Assembly: GCA_029255685.2 (NCBI GenBank)
Contig: CM055314.2
Span: 9,380,399-9,444,398 of the forward strand
Length of the DNA: 64,000 nt
Origin: Silene conica
Taxonomy: Eukaryota > Streptophyta > Magnoliopsida > Caryophyllales > Caryophyllaceae
Reading direction: 5' to 3'
A program made the translations under genes and the position numbers. The notes below the pieces were generated by a model. That model ran no database searches. It was not told the DNA's origin and saw nothing but the letters and a program-made list of their open reading frames with translations. Shown piece after piece: positions 1-10,830 of this stretch. Numbering within the stretch: the stretch's first letter is position 1; every line of letters starts with the position of its first letter.

Positions 1-1
1 C

Positions 2-1669
2 GGTACCCGTCCCGATTTGTATTCCATTAATATGCTCATTAATTGTTACTGCCATGTCGGCCGTGTTGATTTTGGGTATTCTCTCCTTGCTAAGTCCCTT
101 AAGCTTGGGTATCCCTTTGAATCTGAATTAGTTTTGTTGACCACCTTAATTAACGGCCTTGTGCACAATAACCAATTTCCACTAGCTGTTGAGTTGTTTG
201 ACGTAGCTGTCGTTAAGCTAGGCATGAAGCCTAATAGAGTTACCTATGGTACCATGTTGAAAGGTCTTTGTCGAATTGGGGACAACACCCGCGCTCTCCA
301 CTTGCTCTGCCAAATGAATTCCTTGGGTTGTAAGCGTAACCTTTTCATGTACAACATCGTTATCCATAGTCTTTGCAAACATGAACTCTTAACGGAGGCC
401 TTGGACCTCTTTTCAGCAATGAAAACCGAGGGCATCAATCCAAATGTGATGACCTATGACACATTAATTCGAGCAATGATCAATCTAGGCCGTAGGGCGG
501 AGGCTAAGGAAATGTTGGTTGGGATGATTGGGAGCAACATTGCACCCGATATTTACACTTATGAGATGTTGATTCACATGCATTGCAAGGACAAAATGAT
601 TGATGAAGCACATGCCCTTATACAAATAATGACTAAACAAGGTGTGGCTCCTAATGTATATATTTATAATGCTTTTTTGGATGGGTATTGCTTGTGCGGC
701 CAAATGGACAAGGCACGAGAGGTTTTTGATTTAATGGTACAAGCTCACTGCCAACCTAATATTGTGAATTATAATACTCTGATCTATGGATATGTTAAAC
801 TGAAAAGCATTGACAAAGCCCTTGACATGTTTCAAGAAATGATTGAGCAAGGGGTTACCCCTAATGTCGGGGCCTATAGAATTCTTGTAGATGGATTGTG
901 TAAATCTAATTGGATGACAATGGCACGTCAATTTGTCAACGACATGCAAATGTATGGAATAAAGCCTGATGTTTACATTTATGCTACTCTGATCGAGGGA
1001 TATGTTAAATGGAAAAGCATTGACGAAGCGCTTGACATATTTCAAGAAATGATTGAGCAAGGGATTACTCCTAGTGTTTGGCCCTATAACACTCTGATAA
1101 ATGGATTGTGTAAATCTAATTGGATCCTAATGGCACGTCATTTGTTCAACGACATGCAAACGTATGGGATAACGCCAAATGTTCACACTTATGATTCCTT
1201 ATTATACGGGCTATGTAAAAATGCACAGCATGCTGAAGCGAAAGAATTGCTCAAAGAAATGGTGTCTAATGGAGTTGCTCCTGATATTGTCATCTACAAT
1301 ATCCTAATTGACAGTTTATGTGAAGCTGGTCAGGTTAACGATGCTGAAATCCTTGTCTCTGATCTCCTATCAAAGGGTATTCTACCCAATTGTATAACTT
1401 ATAAGGCAATGATTAAGGGGTATTGCAAAAGAGGTCTTATGAATACAGCTATTGATCTCCTTAACAAAACGAAGCAAGTTGGATGCCATATTGATGATGT
1501 CACCTATAATACACTTATCCGAGGATTCATTATCAACAACGATATGCCGAATGCATTACGATATCATGATATAATGGTTGGCATGGGATTTAAAGCTGAT
1601 GCTAGTACTAAGTCGCTGTTTGTTAGCCGTTTATCTCATTATAACCCTAAGTTCCTGCGAAAGTTTTAG
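2..1669 (+). CDS. P-class PPR protein, restorer-of-fertility-like, 5' end outside window
   Basis: The reading frame is open from base 2 and ends with TAG at 1667-1669, giving about 555 visible residues. It is built almost wholly of 35-residue pentatricopeptide repeats, seen as recurring motifs such as TYGTMLKGLC, TYDTLIRAM and IYNILIDSLC, about 14 in all. No E, DYW or other C-terminal editing domain follows, so it is P-class. The repeat spacing and the N[TI]LI-GLCK style match the RFL (Rf-like) subgroup. Known members act in mitochondria or plastids, binding one RNA and affecting its processing, stability or translation. Compared with the second PPR gene here, about 70 N-terminal residues including the targeting peptide lie upstream of the window. 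Two neighbouring repeats are recently duplicated (see 775-1194). The RNA target cannot be told. Confidence 0.9.
   Translation, partial: GTRPDLYSINMLINCYCHVGRVDFGYSLLAKSLKLGYPFESELVLLTTLINGLVHNNQFPLAVELFDVAVVKLGMKPNRVTYGTMLKGLCRIGDNTRALHLLCQMNSLGCKRNLFMYNIVIHSLCKHELLTEALDLFSAMKTEGINPNVMTYDTLIRAMINLGRRAEAKEMLVGMIGSNIAPDIYTYEMLIHMHCKDKMIDEAHALIQIMTKQGVAPNVYIYNAFLDGYCLCGQMDKAREVFDLMVQAHCQPNIVNYNTLIYGYVKLKSIDKALDMFQEMIEQGVTPNVGAYRILVDGLCKSNWMTMARQFVNDMQMYGIKPDVYIYATLIEGYVKWKSIDEALDIFQEMIEQGITPSVWPYNTLINGLCKSNWILMARHLFNDMQTYGITPNVHTYDSLLYGLCKNAQHAEAKELLKEMVSNGVAPDIVIYNILIDSLCEAGQVNDAEILVSDLLSKGILPNCITYKAMIKGYCKRGLMNTAIDLLNKTKQVGCHIDDVTYNTLIRGFIINNDMPNALRYHDIMVGMGFKADASTKSLFVSRLSHYNPKFLRKF
775..1194 (+). 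repeat. Tandem 210-bp duplication of a two-PPR unit inside the first PPR gene
   Basis: Bases 775-984 and 985-1194 align at an exact 210-bp offset, which is two 35-codon PPR motifs. Both copies encode GYVK-KSID-ALD-FQEMIEQG and LCKSNW followed by MAR. Similarity between the copies is far higher than between other repeats of the protein, so this is a recent in-frame expansion of the RNA-binding surface. Confidence 0.8.
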
Positions 1670-2489
1670 ACTCTTGTCCCGATGATGGCTACTTCTTGGT
1701 TAATTTGGTGCTAGGCGATTGAAGAACTGTATTTCATGTAAACCTTCTGAAATTGGTTTGTGCATCTTTCGGGTGCTGTGTTTTTTAAGCCTGAGTTTGA
1801 GAATGTGAGTTTTCAGATCAGAATGTTGCCTTTTGGGTTGAGTTCTTTTATCATTTATGTGCATCTATGTCAGAGGATTCATCGTCAACGAGTAGTACCA
1901 TGCGTTATAGGATCTTGCTATAATGTCTTTTTTTCTTGAATCCTTGATTGGTTATCACACGACAACGTGGAGTCGCTGTTGTTTTCTGGGCATCCACATG
2001 GTGCTGATTATCACTTGTTTTATTTGATGTTAGAATATGAAAGAACTGTCATCTAAGTAAACTTTCTGAAATGGAGATCATAATTTACTTGTTTACTATT
2101 TGTATCATCTACATCAAATTGCATCTTTAACTCCGCCTTTATCGTTGTACTCATCTTTCAGTCAGTCCTTTGAAACTTTTTTGTTTTCTAAGAAGCACCA
2201 AAGATGTTATTTTCTCTACAGCTTCCCTGCTTCCCTTTTCAGAAGTAAAGAAACAATTAATCTTTATTGCAGTCGAGAGAAAGGGTTTAATTTGTTCAGG
2301 CAGAAGGGGAACTCCGGTGTCTTATATTGACCTCTTTTAAATTGAATGAATGTTAATTGATGCTTTCTTGGTAGTGTCGTTTATAATTTATCTGATGATT
2401 CATTGTTATTGGGTATCTTAAGAATACAATATGTTAGCATGATATAATGATTATTTTGACAGCTCCTAAACCAAATGAATATTAATGGA
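1670..2489. other. 3' flank of the PPR gene, no further gene seen
   Basis: AT-rich sequence without a convincing reading frame. A motif near 1722-1757 (GAAGAACTGT, then a run ending CTTCTGAAAT) recurs in diverged form near 2040-2075, so part of the 3' untranslated region may be duplicated. Short open frames here have no recognisable product. Confidence 0.5.
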
Positions 2490-3005
2490 TGCTTTTGATC
2501 ATGTGGCAAATGGTTGGAGCATGACACACCCACACTAATCACAGAAATAATGCATTCCACTCTTTGTTGAAGCTCATCTTTATTTGCACTTGTGTCATCG
2601 ACTTCTTCAGTAAAATAGTCTTTTTCAAGTAATGGATCCACAATTTGGAAGACTTGTTCAGGTAATGTAATGATGCTTCTTCATACATATGAAGGTTGTA
2701 GTCTTCCTTGAACATGTTGTCTGTTGGACTCTTCCCTGTCATGAGCTATAAATGTCACCATCTTTAGACGCTTTGCTTCCAAGGTCATACTCTAACATGT
2801 CGTGGTTGAGTAAGAAACCTTGCTAATCAAAAATCCCCAACATAGGCGACCATATCCTCATCTAGCAATATGTTGCTTGGTTTCAAGTCGCAGTGCAATA
2901 TGTTGCTTGGTTTCAAGTCTCATCTTTCCATCCACTCCATCCCACCATCTATCTAAACTTCCGTTGGACATGAACTCATAAACTAGAGCTTTAAAATCAT
3001 TTATC
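2490..3005 (-). pseudogene. LRR receptor-kinase (EFR/FLS2-like subfamily XII) kinase-domain fragment
   Basis: On the minus strand, in changing frames, the fragment reads NDFKALVYEFMSNGSLDRW (hinge region), then [15 protein letters not shown] (catalytic loop of non-RD kinases), VGDF (DFG region, where a stop replaces the Gly), then MTGKSPTDNMFKEDYNLHM and ECIISVISVGVSC. This order and wording match the C-terminal kinase of plant LRR-RLK subfamily XII, which includes immune receptors. The N-lobe, the LRRs and the transmembrane segment are absent. There are several stops and frame changes. Within it a 26-bp stretch containing GCAATATGTTGCTTGG is tandemly duplicated at about 2867-2920. It is a decayed relic and is not expected to make a kinase. 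Confidence 0.8.
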
Positions 3006-3535
3006 TGTAAATCAATGTTTTACACTCTGACATGAAGTAATGACACGCAAAACGAGGTTGAAATAGGATCAAAACGAAGGAAAAAAACAAGGAAAATAAT
3101 GACTAAATTGGGACTCATCATGTACCCAAGTCAAACACTTGACAATCGGAAATGGGTAGGACACTCGAACATTTCATTTTTGACCAATAACATGAATTTA
3201 TTTTCATAAAATAGCCGAATACGGCACTTGGACATGCAAGCATGTTGGATACTTCCAACTACAACTATTCGTTTAATCGCCTACATTTTCAAGCAAAAAG
3301 AAATGATGTATAAATGCCGTATTAGGAATCCTTAAGAAATCGTACTCTGTCATATCCACCAATTGAACAGTCAATCTCCATAACCTAGTAACAAAAAGGG
3401 GTTGACAATATAAAAAATTAGCTAAATACTACATTTTAATTTTTATAAGGCATTATAGGGAATCAAAATCCAAGAAAAATAAAGGCTCGTGCCAAACCGT
3501 AAAGAAAGGATACCATACTTAAGTAAGTTAAGAGG
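3006..3535. other. Intergenic stretch, nothing recognised
   Basis: AT-rich, with no supported reading frame, repeat or RNA gene. Confidence 0.5.
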
Positions 3536-3539
3536 CTCC

Positions 3540-4091
3540 AAGTAAAACTTAGAAGGTCGTGACTCGTGTGTCTATGCGTCTCTCCTTACAAAATGCTACC
3601 AGCTCTTTCATAAACTCCACTTGTTCTTCTTTAGTCCCTGCCTCCTCATCGTCATCAATACTCTGTAAGGACAAAACATTACTTCCCCAAACCATTAACA
3701 TCTAAATTACACAATGTTCAAGATAAATACACCTTATTACGAGAAAAGGGGATCAAATGAGCACCTTTAACCTTTTTTTTACCATCATTAAAACGTACAC
3801 TAGTTGGATCCTGAAGCAACCTAGCTAATAATCTCTCCGAGATGCATTCGAGCATGAGTAGCTTCAACAGAACTCCCACCATTTTGAATCTTGCTCTGAA
3901 ACAACTGCCTGTGGTTCTTCGTCAACCACCTTCATACCAGGGTGCCCATCGCCATTCCCATTCCCATTTTCCTCCACATTAGGACTTCCATGATTGAATT
4001 CATCGACCGGAGAAGGCAGGTCACTTTCATCAAGCTCGACTTCTTCGTCCCGATCATCACCCATTCCCATTTCAGTGTCATCATTTCCCAT
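3540..4091 (-). pseudogene. Possible remnant of an ARID-domain gene, two or three exons
   Basis: On the minus strand a first exon (about 3885-4091) starts with an ATG and encodes an acidic stretch, MGNDDTEMGMGDDRDEEVE followed by DLPSPVDEF. After a plausible acceptor (TTGTCCTTACAG near 3665), a last exon encodes EEQVEFMKELVAFCKERRID and stops at about 3540. That last stretch resembles the beginning of the plant ARID DNA-binding domain, typically -FMKEL-FF-ERS-. The rest of the ARID fold is absent, and the middle exon cannot be joined in frame with certainty. It could instead be an unrelated acidic protein. Function is not claimed. Confidence 0.3.
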
Positions 4092-5520
4092 TCTTTAATA
4101 ACTAATTGTAATAATAGTAATAATACGAGTGAGACGAACTCTCCTATAAAACCATCCTATATTATTCTCAGTGCAGTACTTTTGACTCAAGTATAGTAAT
4201 GCAACAACAGCTAATACTCTTTGAATCTTCTGTGTGATATGTTTTTACTCTTTGAGTCTTTATTCAGACATGAGAAGTATAAGCAATGTGAATTGTGAAG
4301 TATCTTCATTCTTTGCTTAATGAATACTATTCCGCAACATCTTGTTTTAATGTTTACCGTGTACATGTTTGGTTCTTAATTTTGTATACTCATTCTTAAT
4401 TTTGTTTACGTAATTAGAACTCTTGTTTTAATGTTTACCGTGTACATGTTTGGTTCACATTAATTTCAGTAATTCCCATTCTCACACTCATCTACCGTTA
4501 TGAACTAGAAATACCCGCGATAAGAGAATAACATGCTGAAGTCGTTTTAAGCTCCCGACTTGAATTGGGATACGAAACCTTCCTGTAGAACAGTAAATTA
4601 ATTTACGGGATCAGATTTTACAGCCTACAGGTATTCGGAAAAGTAAAACCTTTCAGGGAACATTTACTGCTACAGGTTGTAACCCGAAGATAATGCAATG
4701 TACATACGTTAGGACACATAACTGCACGAACACCCTTCAAGACTTTCTTAATAGCTGCCAGTCATTTGCATCTCTGGAAAATGACTGCACTGCACTGCAC
4801 ATATTTGAACCACTGGACACCAATCATGTTAAAATCTCGTACGCAATTTTGGACAAATACACCAATCAGAAGGGCGAGAGTCTTAAATAATTAGAAGGCT
4901 AAACAAATAAGCTAAATAAGCTAAATACTTTGGCTCGTTTGACAATTAGGGACAGAATCACCATCTAAATAAGCTAAACTCAGAAGATTCAGACTTCATC
5001 CATTGTAACAAAACATAGGATTTAAAGATACGGGAAGCTACTGTTATTAGTTATATCGATAGATGTAAATTCATCCATGGTAAACATCGGATTGAGATAA
5101 TAAACAGGATACCAATATTAGTATCATCAGTCATGGTCACGGACTCATGGTCGTCAGTCGTCACCATGAATTATGGAATAATGGTAATGATCGGATTCTC
5201 TCTATAAACGTAACTGAACTTGGATCTCTTCTTGATCAAAGGGGATAAGATTCAAACCCTCAAGAACAACAGCAACACAGTCAAAATCAAGTCCTGGTAT
5301 GATCAGCATTCACTGTCGAGCAGATCATACCAGCCTACCAGGCCCATGTCTGTGTCTCCATCAGTTACCAAAGCAGCTTCCCTAGCGTCTTCTACATCTG
5401 TTTTCAAGTTCATAAGGTAGAACATAAATGTGTTGGAACAGAAACATGGGACATTCCCAATAGAAGATCATCTAACAACCACTTCTCTGTCGAAAATTTG
5501 ATAGTATACAACTATACATA
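4092..5520. other. Intergenic stretch with a short direct repeat
   Basis: No supported gene. A 36-bp stretch containing TTTACCGTGTACATGTTTGG occurs at 4340-4375 and again at 4421-4456, 81 bp apart in direct orientation. Small open frames near 4693 and 5220 lack recognisable motifs. Confidence 0.45.
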
Positions 5521-5524
5521 ATTC

Positions 5525-5681
5525 ACCCATCACAAAGATGCATACTATAGAGATACTTCTAACAACCTACTTTTGTATTTGTTGATTTATCATTTTGTTA
5601 CTACAGGAAAGTTGCCCCCTTTTTTATGGGAACTTACCCATCACAAAGATGCATACTATGGAGATACTTCTAACAACCTAT
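5525..5681. repeat. Direct repeat of about 46 bp
   Basis: A stretch beginning ACCCATCACAAAGATGC occurs at 5525-5570 and 5636-5681 with about one mismatch, separated by 65 bp. It may be the footprint of a local duplication. Confidence 0.6.
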
Positions 5682-6071
5682 ACATTTTGGAAAATACCAA
5701 ATCGGATCATCCCAAATTGTCAGGCTTGCTAATTCCATAACAAAAAACCACCATCAAATAACAAGTCTTATTTGTGTGTTAACAAGACTCTGCGGTCCTG
5801 GGAATAGGGGTATTCAACACAATCCTAAAATTCTCATATAATCTTTCTTTATACGCTAAAAGATATTCCCTCGAAAACATTTTCAGTATTTTTTTCTCCT
5901 TTTTTACCCACACGCAAAATGCCCAGCAATTATCTTGTCAGGTTTTTTAGTTTTTATGTAGTGTTCTCATTTTACAGAACCTAAAATCACTGGTGTGCAT
6001 GATTATAAACTTTGTAGAATCTCCAATTCAAATCTCCGAGAGGACTGACCTTTAAAAATTCAGGAAGGAAA

Positions 6072-9000
6072 CTATCTCTGAGCACACTCAAAAGGATGCA
6101 TAGCTCCTTCCGCAAAATCATGGATCTGGAATCTCTCTAGTAGCTCAAATGGCCTATACAGAATATGTAAAAATAGACCATGCCAATACTTGATGAAAAC
6201 ATGACATAAGTATAATATAAGAAAACACAAGTATTGAAGACTGACATTTTTCATGAAAATCTCCTATGAAGAATCAAATCAATTGTTTTAAAATGTATTT
6301 CTTACAGAATACCTTCAGGTGTCCGGCATAATCTTTGTTGATTGCCTTCCATAGCTTCCAAGAAGTTATCTGTATCTGGACCTGCAGAACCACCCGCCAC
6401 CATTGACGGATCTGGAGCAGCAGTTGGAGTCCATATCTAGAATCATTCGTAAAAAAAAAATCATAAACAATTGCACTATCTCCAACAAAATCAAGATCAA
6501 GGCGGCTATCAAGTAAAGTATTGAAACTTCGATATGAAATTCCATATCCGAACAGAAGGAATGACAATTTATTCTATGCCAGCTGTCATTAACACATATT
6601 TATCCGAACAGAAATATGTATGCACAATCACCTAACGATAGATTACTATCAGAGCATATTTACCTTGATAGTGCTATCTATTCCACTAGTAGCCACAACA
6701 GAGTCAAATGGATGGCACTGGATACAATGACCACTGAAAACAAACGGGAATAGACATCTTACAGACATATGTTACAGACTTAAGTTTTTTTTTGTTAACA
6801 GCCCTAGATACAATGACCACTGAAAACAACGGGAATAGAAAACCAAACGTGTAAGTAAGTAAATCAGATAGACATCTTACAGACTTAAGTTTTTTGTTGT
6901 TACTTTGTGATGGTGTCACCAATTCAATACAACTATAATAAACAAATAAGAATAAGTTGAGCAGAAAAGGTTTTTCAAACCTCTACCAGCTTCATCACCC
7001 ACATCTTTATCAATCTACCCGTTTTCGTTTCCCAAATGAACCATCTACCATCATCATTTCCAGTAGCCACATAGTTACCTACAATTCAGAACCAAAAAAA
7101 TCAACGCGGCTATCAAGTAAAGTAATGGAACTTTGATATGAAATTCCACATCCGAACAGAAGGAATGACAATTTATTCTATGCCAGCTGTCATTAACACA
7201 TATTTATGGTTAAGACATAGTCTCATAGAATTTAATCAAAGGTCTTAAAACGGCATAATTGTCAGACAAAAATAATTACCAGCTTGGCCTAAGAAGCTGG
7301 CTTGTTTTATGTCAGTTCCTACATTACAGTGCCCAACATATCGCCGCTTCATATCAATGACAGTTTCTGGCTGCAGGCAACATAATTTTCGTAATCAAGG
7401 ATAAGTCAAGAATCAAGATGAATAGATAGGCTATTAAAATAAAACTGAGACCTAATCAAGGTATCAAGGAGATAAGATGTGATCAACCTAACAAGACCAA
7501 GAGAAGAGTATGCTTTACAATTTTCAATATTACAGGTTTAACTATAGTAACGAACTTATACAAACCTGGTAGCTTGTTTTATCATTTTGGCTGGAAAAGG
7601 AAGGAGACCACATGAGCCGTTTAAACCAACAGCTTGCCTTGCTGATTCAGGCCTTCTATGGAATCTCAAATTCAAACTTCCATGAAGAACATTGGGATCA
7701 GCATCATGACCCTCGTCACCTGATGCCGACGTTTCAAAGTCTAACTCTAGTTCTTCATCGTAATCAGAGTCCTCTCTTTCAGATCTACGACCATCTTGTG
7801 AAGCATCACTATTTCCTTCTGAGCGATAAATTATGTCACTAAATGATATCACTCTGCCAGCTCGTGATTCAAACTTATGTCCCCTATCATTTGGCTTGTT
7901 CTTTTCATCTTCAGCTACAAAATTATGACAAATGCAGGCACATCAGACATGATGCAGCATCAGCTTCAGGAAGAATAGTAAGCTAGAAAGTTCAAATCAA
8001 GTGAAACTTGTGCACTGTGTACTTATTACAAACAGCTTAAAACCAAACAAAAAAACGTGCTACATGAAAGCCAAATCATTTAGGCTGCAATCTGAAGAAA
8101 ATTACATAACAGAAAGCTTCTTTGTGCTTGCCCAACTGCAGGCAAGAAATAATAGAAATTATCACTCATCTTTAGAACCTGTCAAACCTATATTAAGGAA
8201 AGGGTGGAAAGATAAATAACCTCTCAGAAAAAATTACTCTGTGGTTGAGTTAATGAAGTTATCAAAGTCACTATAGCAAATCCAATCATTATCATGCTCA
8301 TTACCCAAGTAAATAAAGAGAGCCTGGAGAAACCATAATAACACTAAAACAGAATGTTCATTGACTACTGCATGAAGAAAAATCAGAAATGGTTCAACTG
8401 GCCATCCGTGATAGATCACTACAATTAGTCAGACAATATACTTCTCATCTAGTTACCAAACATCCGCAACAGAGCATAACCTAAATGTTTTTTAACATCA
8501 AATATATGTACAAACTGTAACCTAACAAGCTTACTACTGAATTAACAAATTGTAATCTAACCATTTTTTTCAACTCCTGACGACTTTTAGAGGCTAACCC
8601 TTGGTTTAGATTGAGAAATTTGAAAGGAAAGGAAGAATCGAAAAATCTGTTGTTTGGTTGGCCAATGGGCTTTGGGGGGAAATGTAGGGATAAATTTACC
8701 CTCCAACAAGCTTACTTAAAATCCCCCTAGCAGCTGAAAATTTGCTAGGAAAATGACATAGGATCCTCCTCGACCCCTTTCCTCCATCGTGTATTCATGT
8801 GCACCCAAACGAGTGAGAAAAAAATACTAAAACTGCTTAAACACGACAGGTAGATTTATACACACGAAAGTAGAACACAAAGATACAATAACTAGTTGAT
8901 ATAGCGCAATTATTACCAAAAGGAGTTCAGTCCCAGGTCATCAATAATACAGTTTTATCAAAGTATTAAAGGGAAATTCTATGAGACACCCGTGTTTTAT

Positions 9001-9783
9001 CAAATTCTACTTGAAACCCCTCATTTTCTAAGGTTCTACATGTTACCCTAAAATTCTACGGAGTACTTCTTAATCTAGCCCCTGACATTAAAAGTAAATT
9101 CCGTTAAATTTTCCGTGAAATACCTATAATTTCCACCAAGTGTCATATTTTCACCATTTCAGTAGCTTTACCTATATTAACAACCCCAATCTCCCTCACA
9201 TCTTCCTTCTCATCACTCCTCCCCCACAAGTCCACAATCAGCATAGACAACCTTATACTGGCCTGCTCCAATCCCACGCCCTTCTCCGCCCCCCCTTTCT
9301 TTCTCTCATCTCTTTTCCCACCTCCTCACACTTACGTTTGTGGTGTATGGTCAATTGCCCATGGAGCTGTTCTAGAAAATTAGAGCAACTAATAAACAAA
9401 GTAAAATTCAAGGATACAATGTAGAATTTCAAGAAATGAAGGGCGTAGTATTTTAAAAAATACAGGGGTGTCTAGTAGAATTTTATCAATTGATACCTCT
9501 CAGTAAAGAAAAGGACCAAAATAATTTACACCGGTTAAGGCTTCAAAGTTCAGACTGCATGAGCAATCATCACTTTTTTTTCAAACCAATGAGCTGATGA
9601 CATCAGAAAAATGTCAATTTTTGACTTGTAGAGCAGAAGCAAATGGATACTCACCTGTGATAACGCTTCAGACATGGACAAGAGTGCTTCCAATGAAGAT
9701 GAATCAATTTTTTGAGCTTTGTTCAAATCTTTAACGGCAATGTGAGCATCATTTTTTCACTTCCTCTGCAGATCATTTTCCAC
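6072..9783 (-). pseudogene. C-terminal part of an ASG2/DCAF8-like WD40-TPR gene, spliced but damaged
   Basis: Minus-strand exons with GT/AG borders lie at about 9655-9783, 7566-7914, 7280-7370, 6987-7078, 6664-6733, 6306-6436 and 6072-6153. In order they encode a TPR stretch (SSSLEALLSMSEALSQ), an acidic linker (REDSDYDEELELDFETSAS), PETVIDMKRRYVGHCNVG, WD40 pieces (NYVATGNDDGRWFIWE, CIQCHPFDSVVATSGID), IWTPTAAPDPSMVAGG and the end FELLERFQIHDFAEGAMHP. This matches the plant WD40-TPR protein ASG2 and its animal relatives DCAF8/WDTC1, which are substrate receptors of CUL4-DDB1 ubiquitin ligases. The N-terminal WD repeats are absent, because the second PPR gene begins just upstream. Damage includes a TGA in the TPR exon, a frame clash at the end of the linker exon, and a 4-bp loss near 7005 relative to the second copy. 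The 1.7-kb intron holds an inverted-repeat element. Confidence 0.8.
8971..9487. mobile_element. Non-autonomous DNA element with terminal inverted repeats
   Basis: The left end AAATTCTATGAGACACCCGT and the inverted right end AAATTCTACTAGACACCCCT match over about 35 bp. The 517-bp interior has no transposase. A clear target-site duplication was not found, so the superfamily is open; Mutator-like is possible. It sits inside an intron of the ASG2-like relic. Confidence 0.5.
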
Positions 9784-9835
9784 CTCATCAATTGTTGCTC
9801 ATTATCATCAAAGTTTCAATGCACAAATAATTCAA

Positions 9836-9985
9836 CACAACAACAACAACATCAGAGCCTTAGCCCAAAATGTTTTGGGGTCGGCTAACATGAATCATCC
9901 TTTGGAACCGTCATGAGTGAACTCTCATCTCAACAAGAGAAAAAAGACAGGAAAAAAAAAACGGAAGTGGAGTGAAACAAAAAAT
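9836..9985 (-). mobile_element. 3' end of an RTE-type LINE or Au-like SINE
   Basis: Read on the minus strand, the sequence ends GGCTCTGATGTTGTTGTTG, preceded by GCCGACCCCAAAACATT and a GATTCATGTTAGCC stretch. Plant RTE LINEs and Au-type SINEs share such a 3' end with a (TTG)n tail. Only the 3' end is recognisable. The assignment rests on this tail and on the GCCGACCCC motif. Confidence 0.45.
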
Positions 9986-10830
9986 GAAAGGCAAAGGGGT
10001 TTTATAAATTTTAAATCGAACTTATCACATGTATAAAAACCCAAAAATAAATCAAGGATAAAGTTTAAAGTGATTTTGAGAAACGAAGTAAAATTTAATA
10101 TAAGAGTTTTGGGGGGAAAAGTGTCACAAAACCAAAGCGAAAATATTTTTTTTTAGAAAACTTAATAAAAACATCAAAGGCTAGAAGTCCACATGTATCA
10201 TATCCCTCCATAGTGCACAAATAAATGTAAAATACAGCCCAAAATATGTCATAGCTGCACAAAAAAGTTAAATCAAATAGTTTCATCAATTACACAACGA
10301 AAAAAAAAACATCAGCAATGGGATACTGGAAAACATCTGCTACATTTACTACAAAGAAAAACAAGACTTCAAATCTGATCAATGTCAACACCTTGCAACT
10401 AAACATGGTTGACTTATCGAAATGGGGTATGCAAGTACAATTCAAGCGTCCTACAGAACCTAATAACACAACAGCCATTCTCTTCTTCTCCCCTAGTGAG
10501 AAGAAAACAAGGAATGATCACTAAAACTGACCAACGAGTACTCAGATCAGAGGTTCAAAATGCCAAAAGTAATTTAACCCAACAAGAGATACAGTCTACA
10601 ACTATGAGAAAGGGCAAAGTCACTTGACAAATTCATCAAATGAAGTAGTGATAAAATAAAATTCTCCTATGTCTCAATATTCACAAATGATCTTAATATT
10701 TATATACACAGATTTGAACAATAAAAAAACATAGCTTTAGGATTATAAAGAAAATAATCAACTAATTTAGAAATTCAATAAGCAAACTTGACCTACTATA
10801 TGTCATATTCCATTCCCAAAAACATTAATA
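9986..10830. other. 3' flank of the second PPR gene, nothing recognised
   Basis: AT-rich sequence without a supported reading frame. Short open frames near 10095-10627 have no recognisable motif. Confidence 0.45.

Noticed and set aside
4693-5420. Short open frames near 4693-4890 and 5220-5420, and a minus-strand stretch (MNLKTDVEDAREAALVTDGD) near 5340-5415
   Set aside because: No recognisable domain, no splice partners, and length within chance for this composition.
8596-8815. Possible MITE (TTGGTTTAGATTGAGAAATT at one side, CCCAAACGAG at the other)
   Set aside because: The two ends match only in a few bases and no target duplication was seen.
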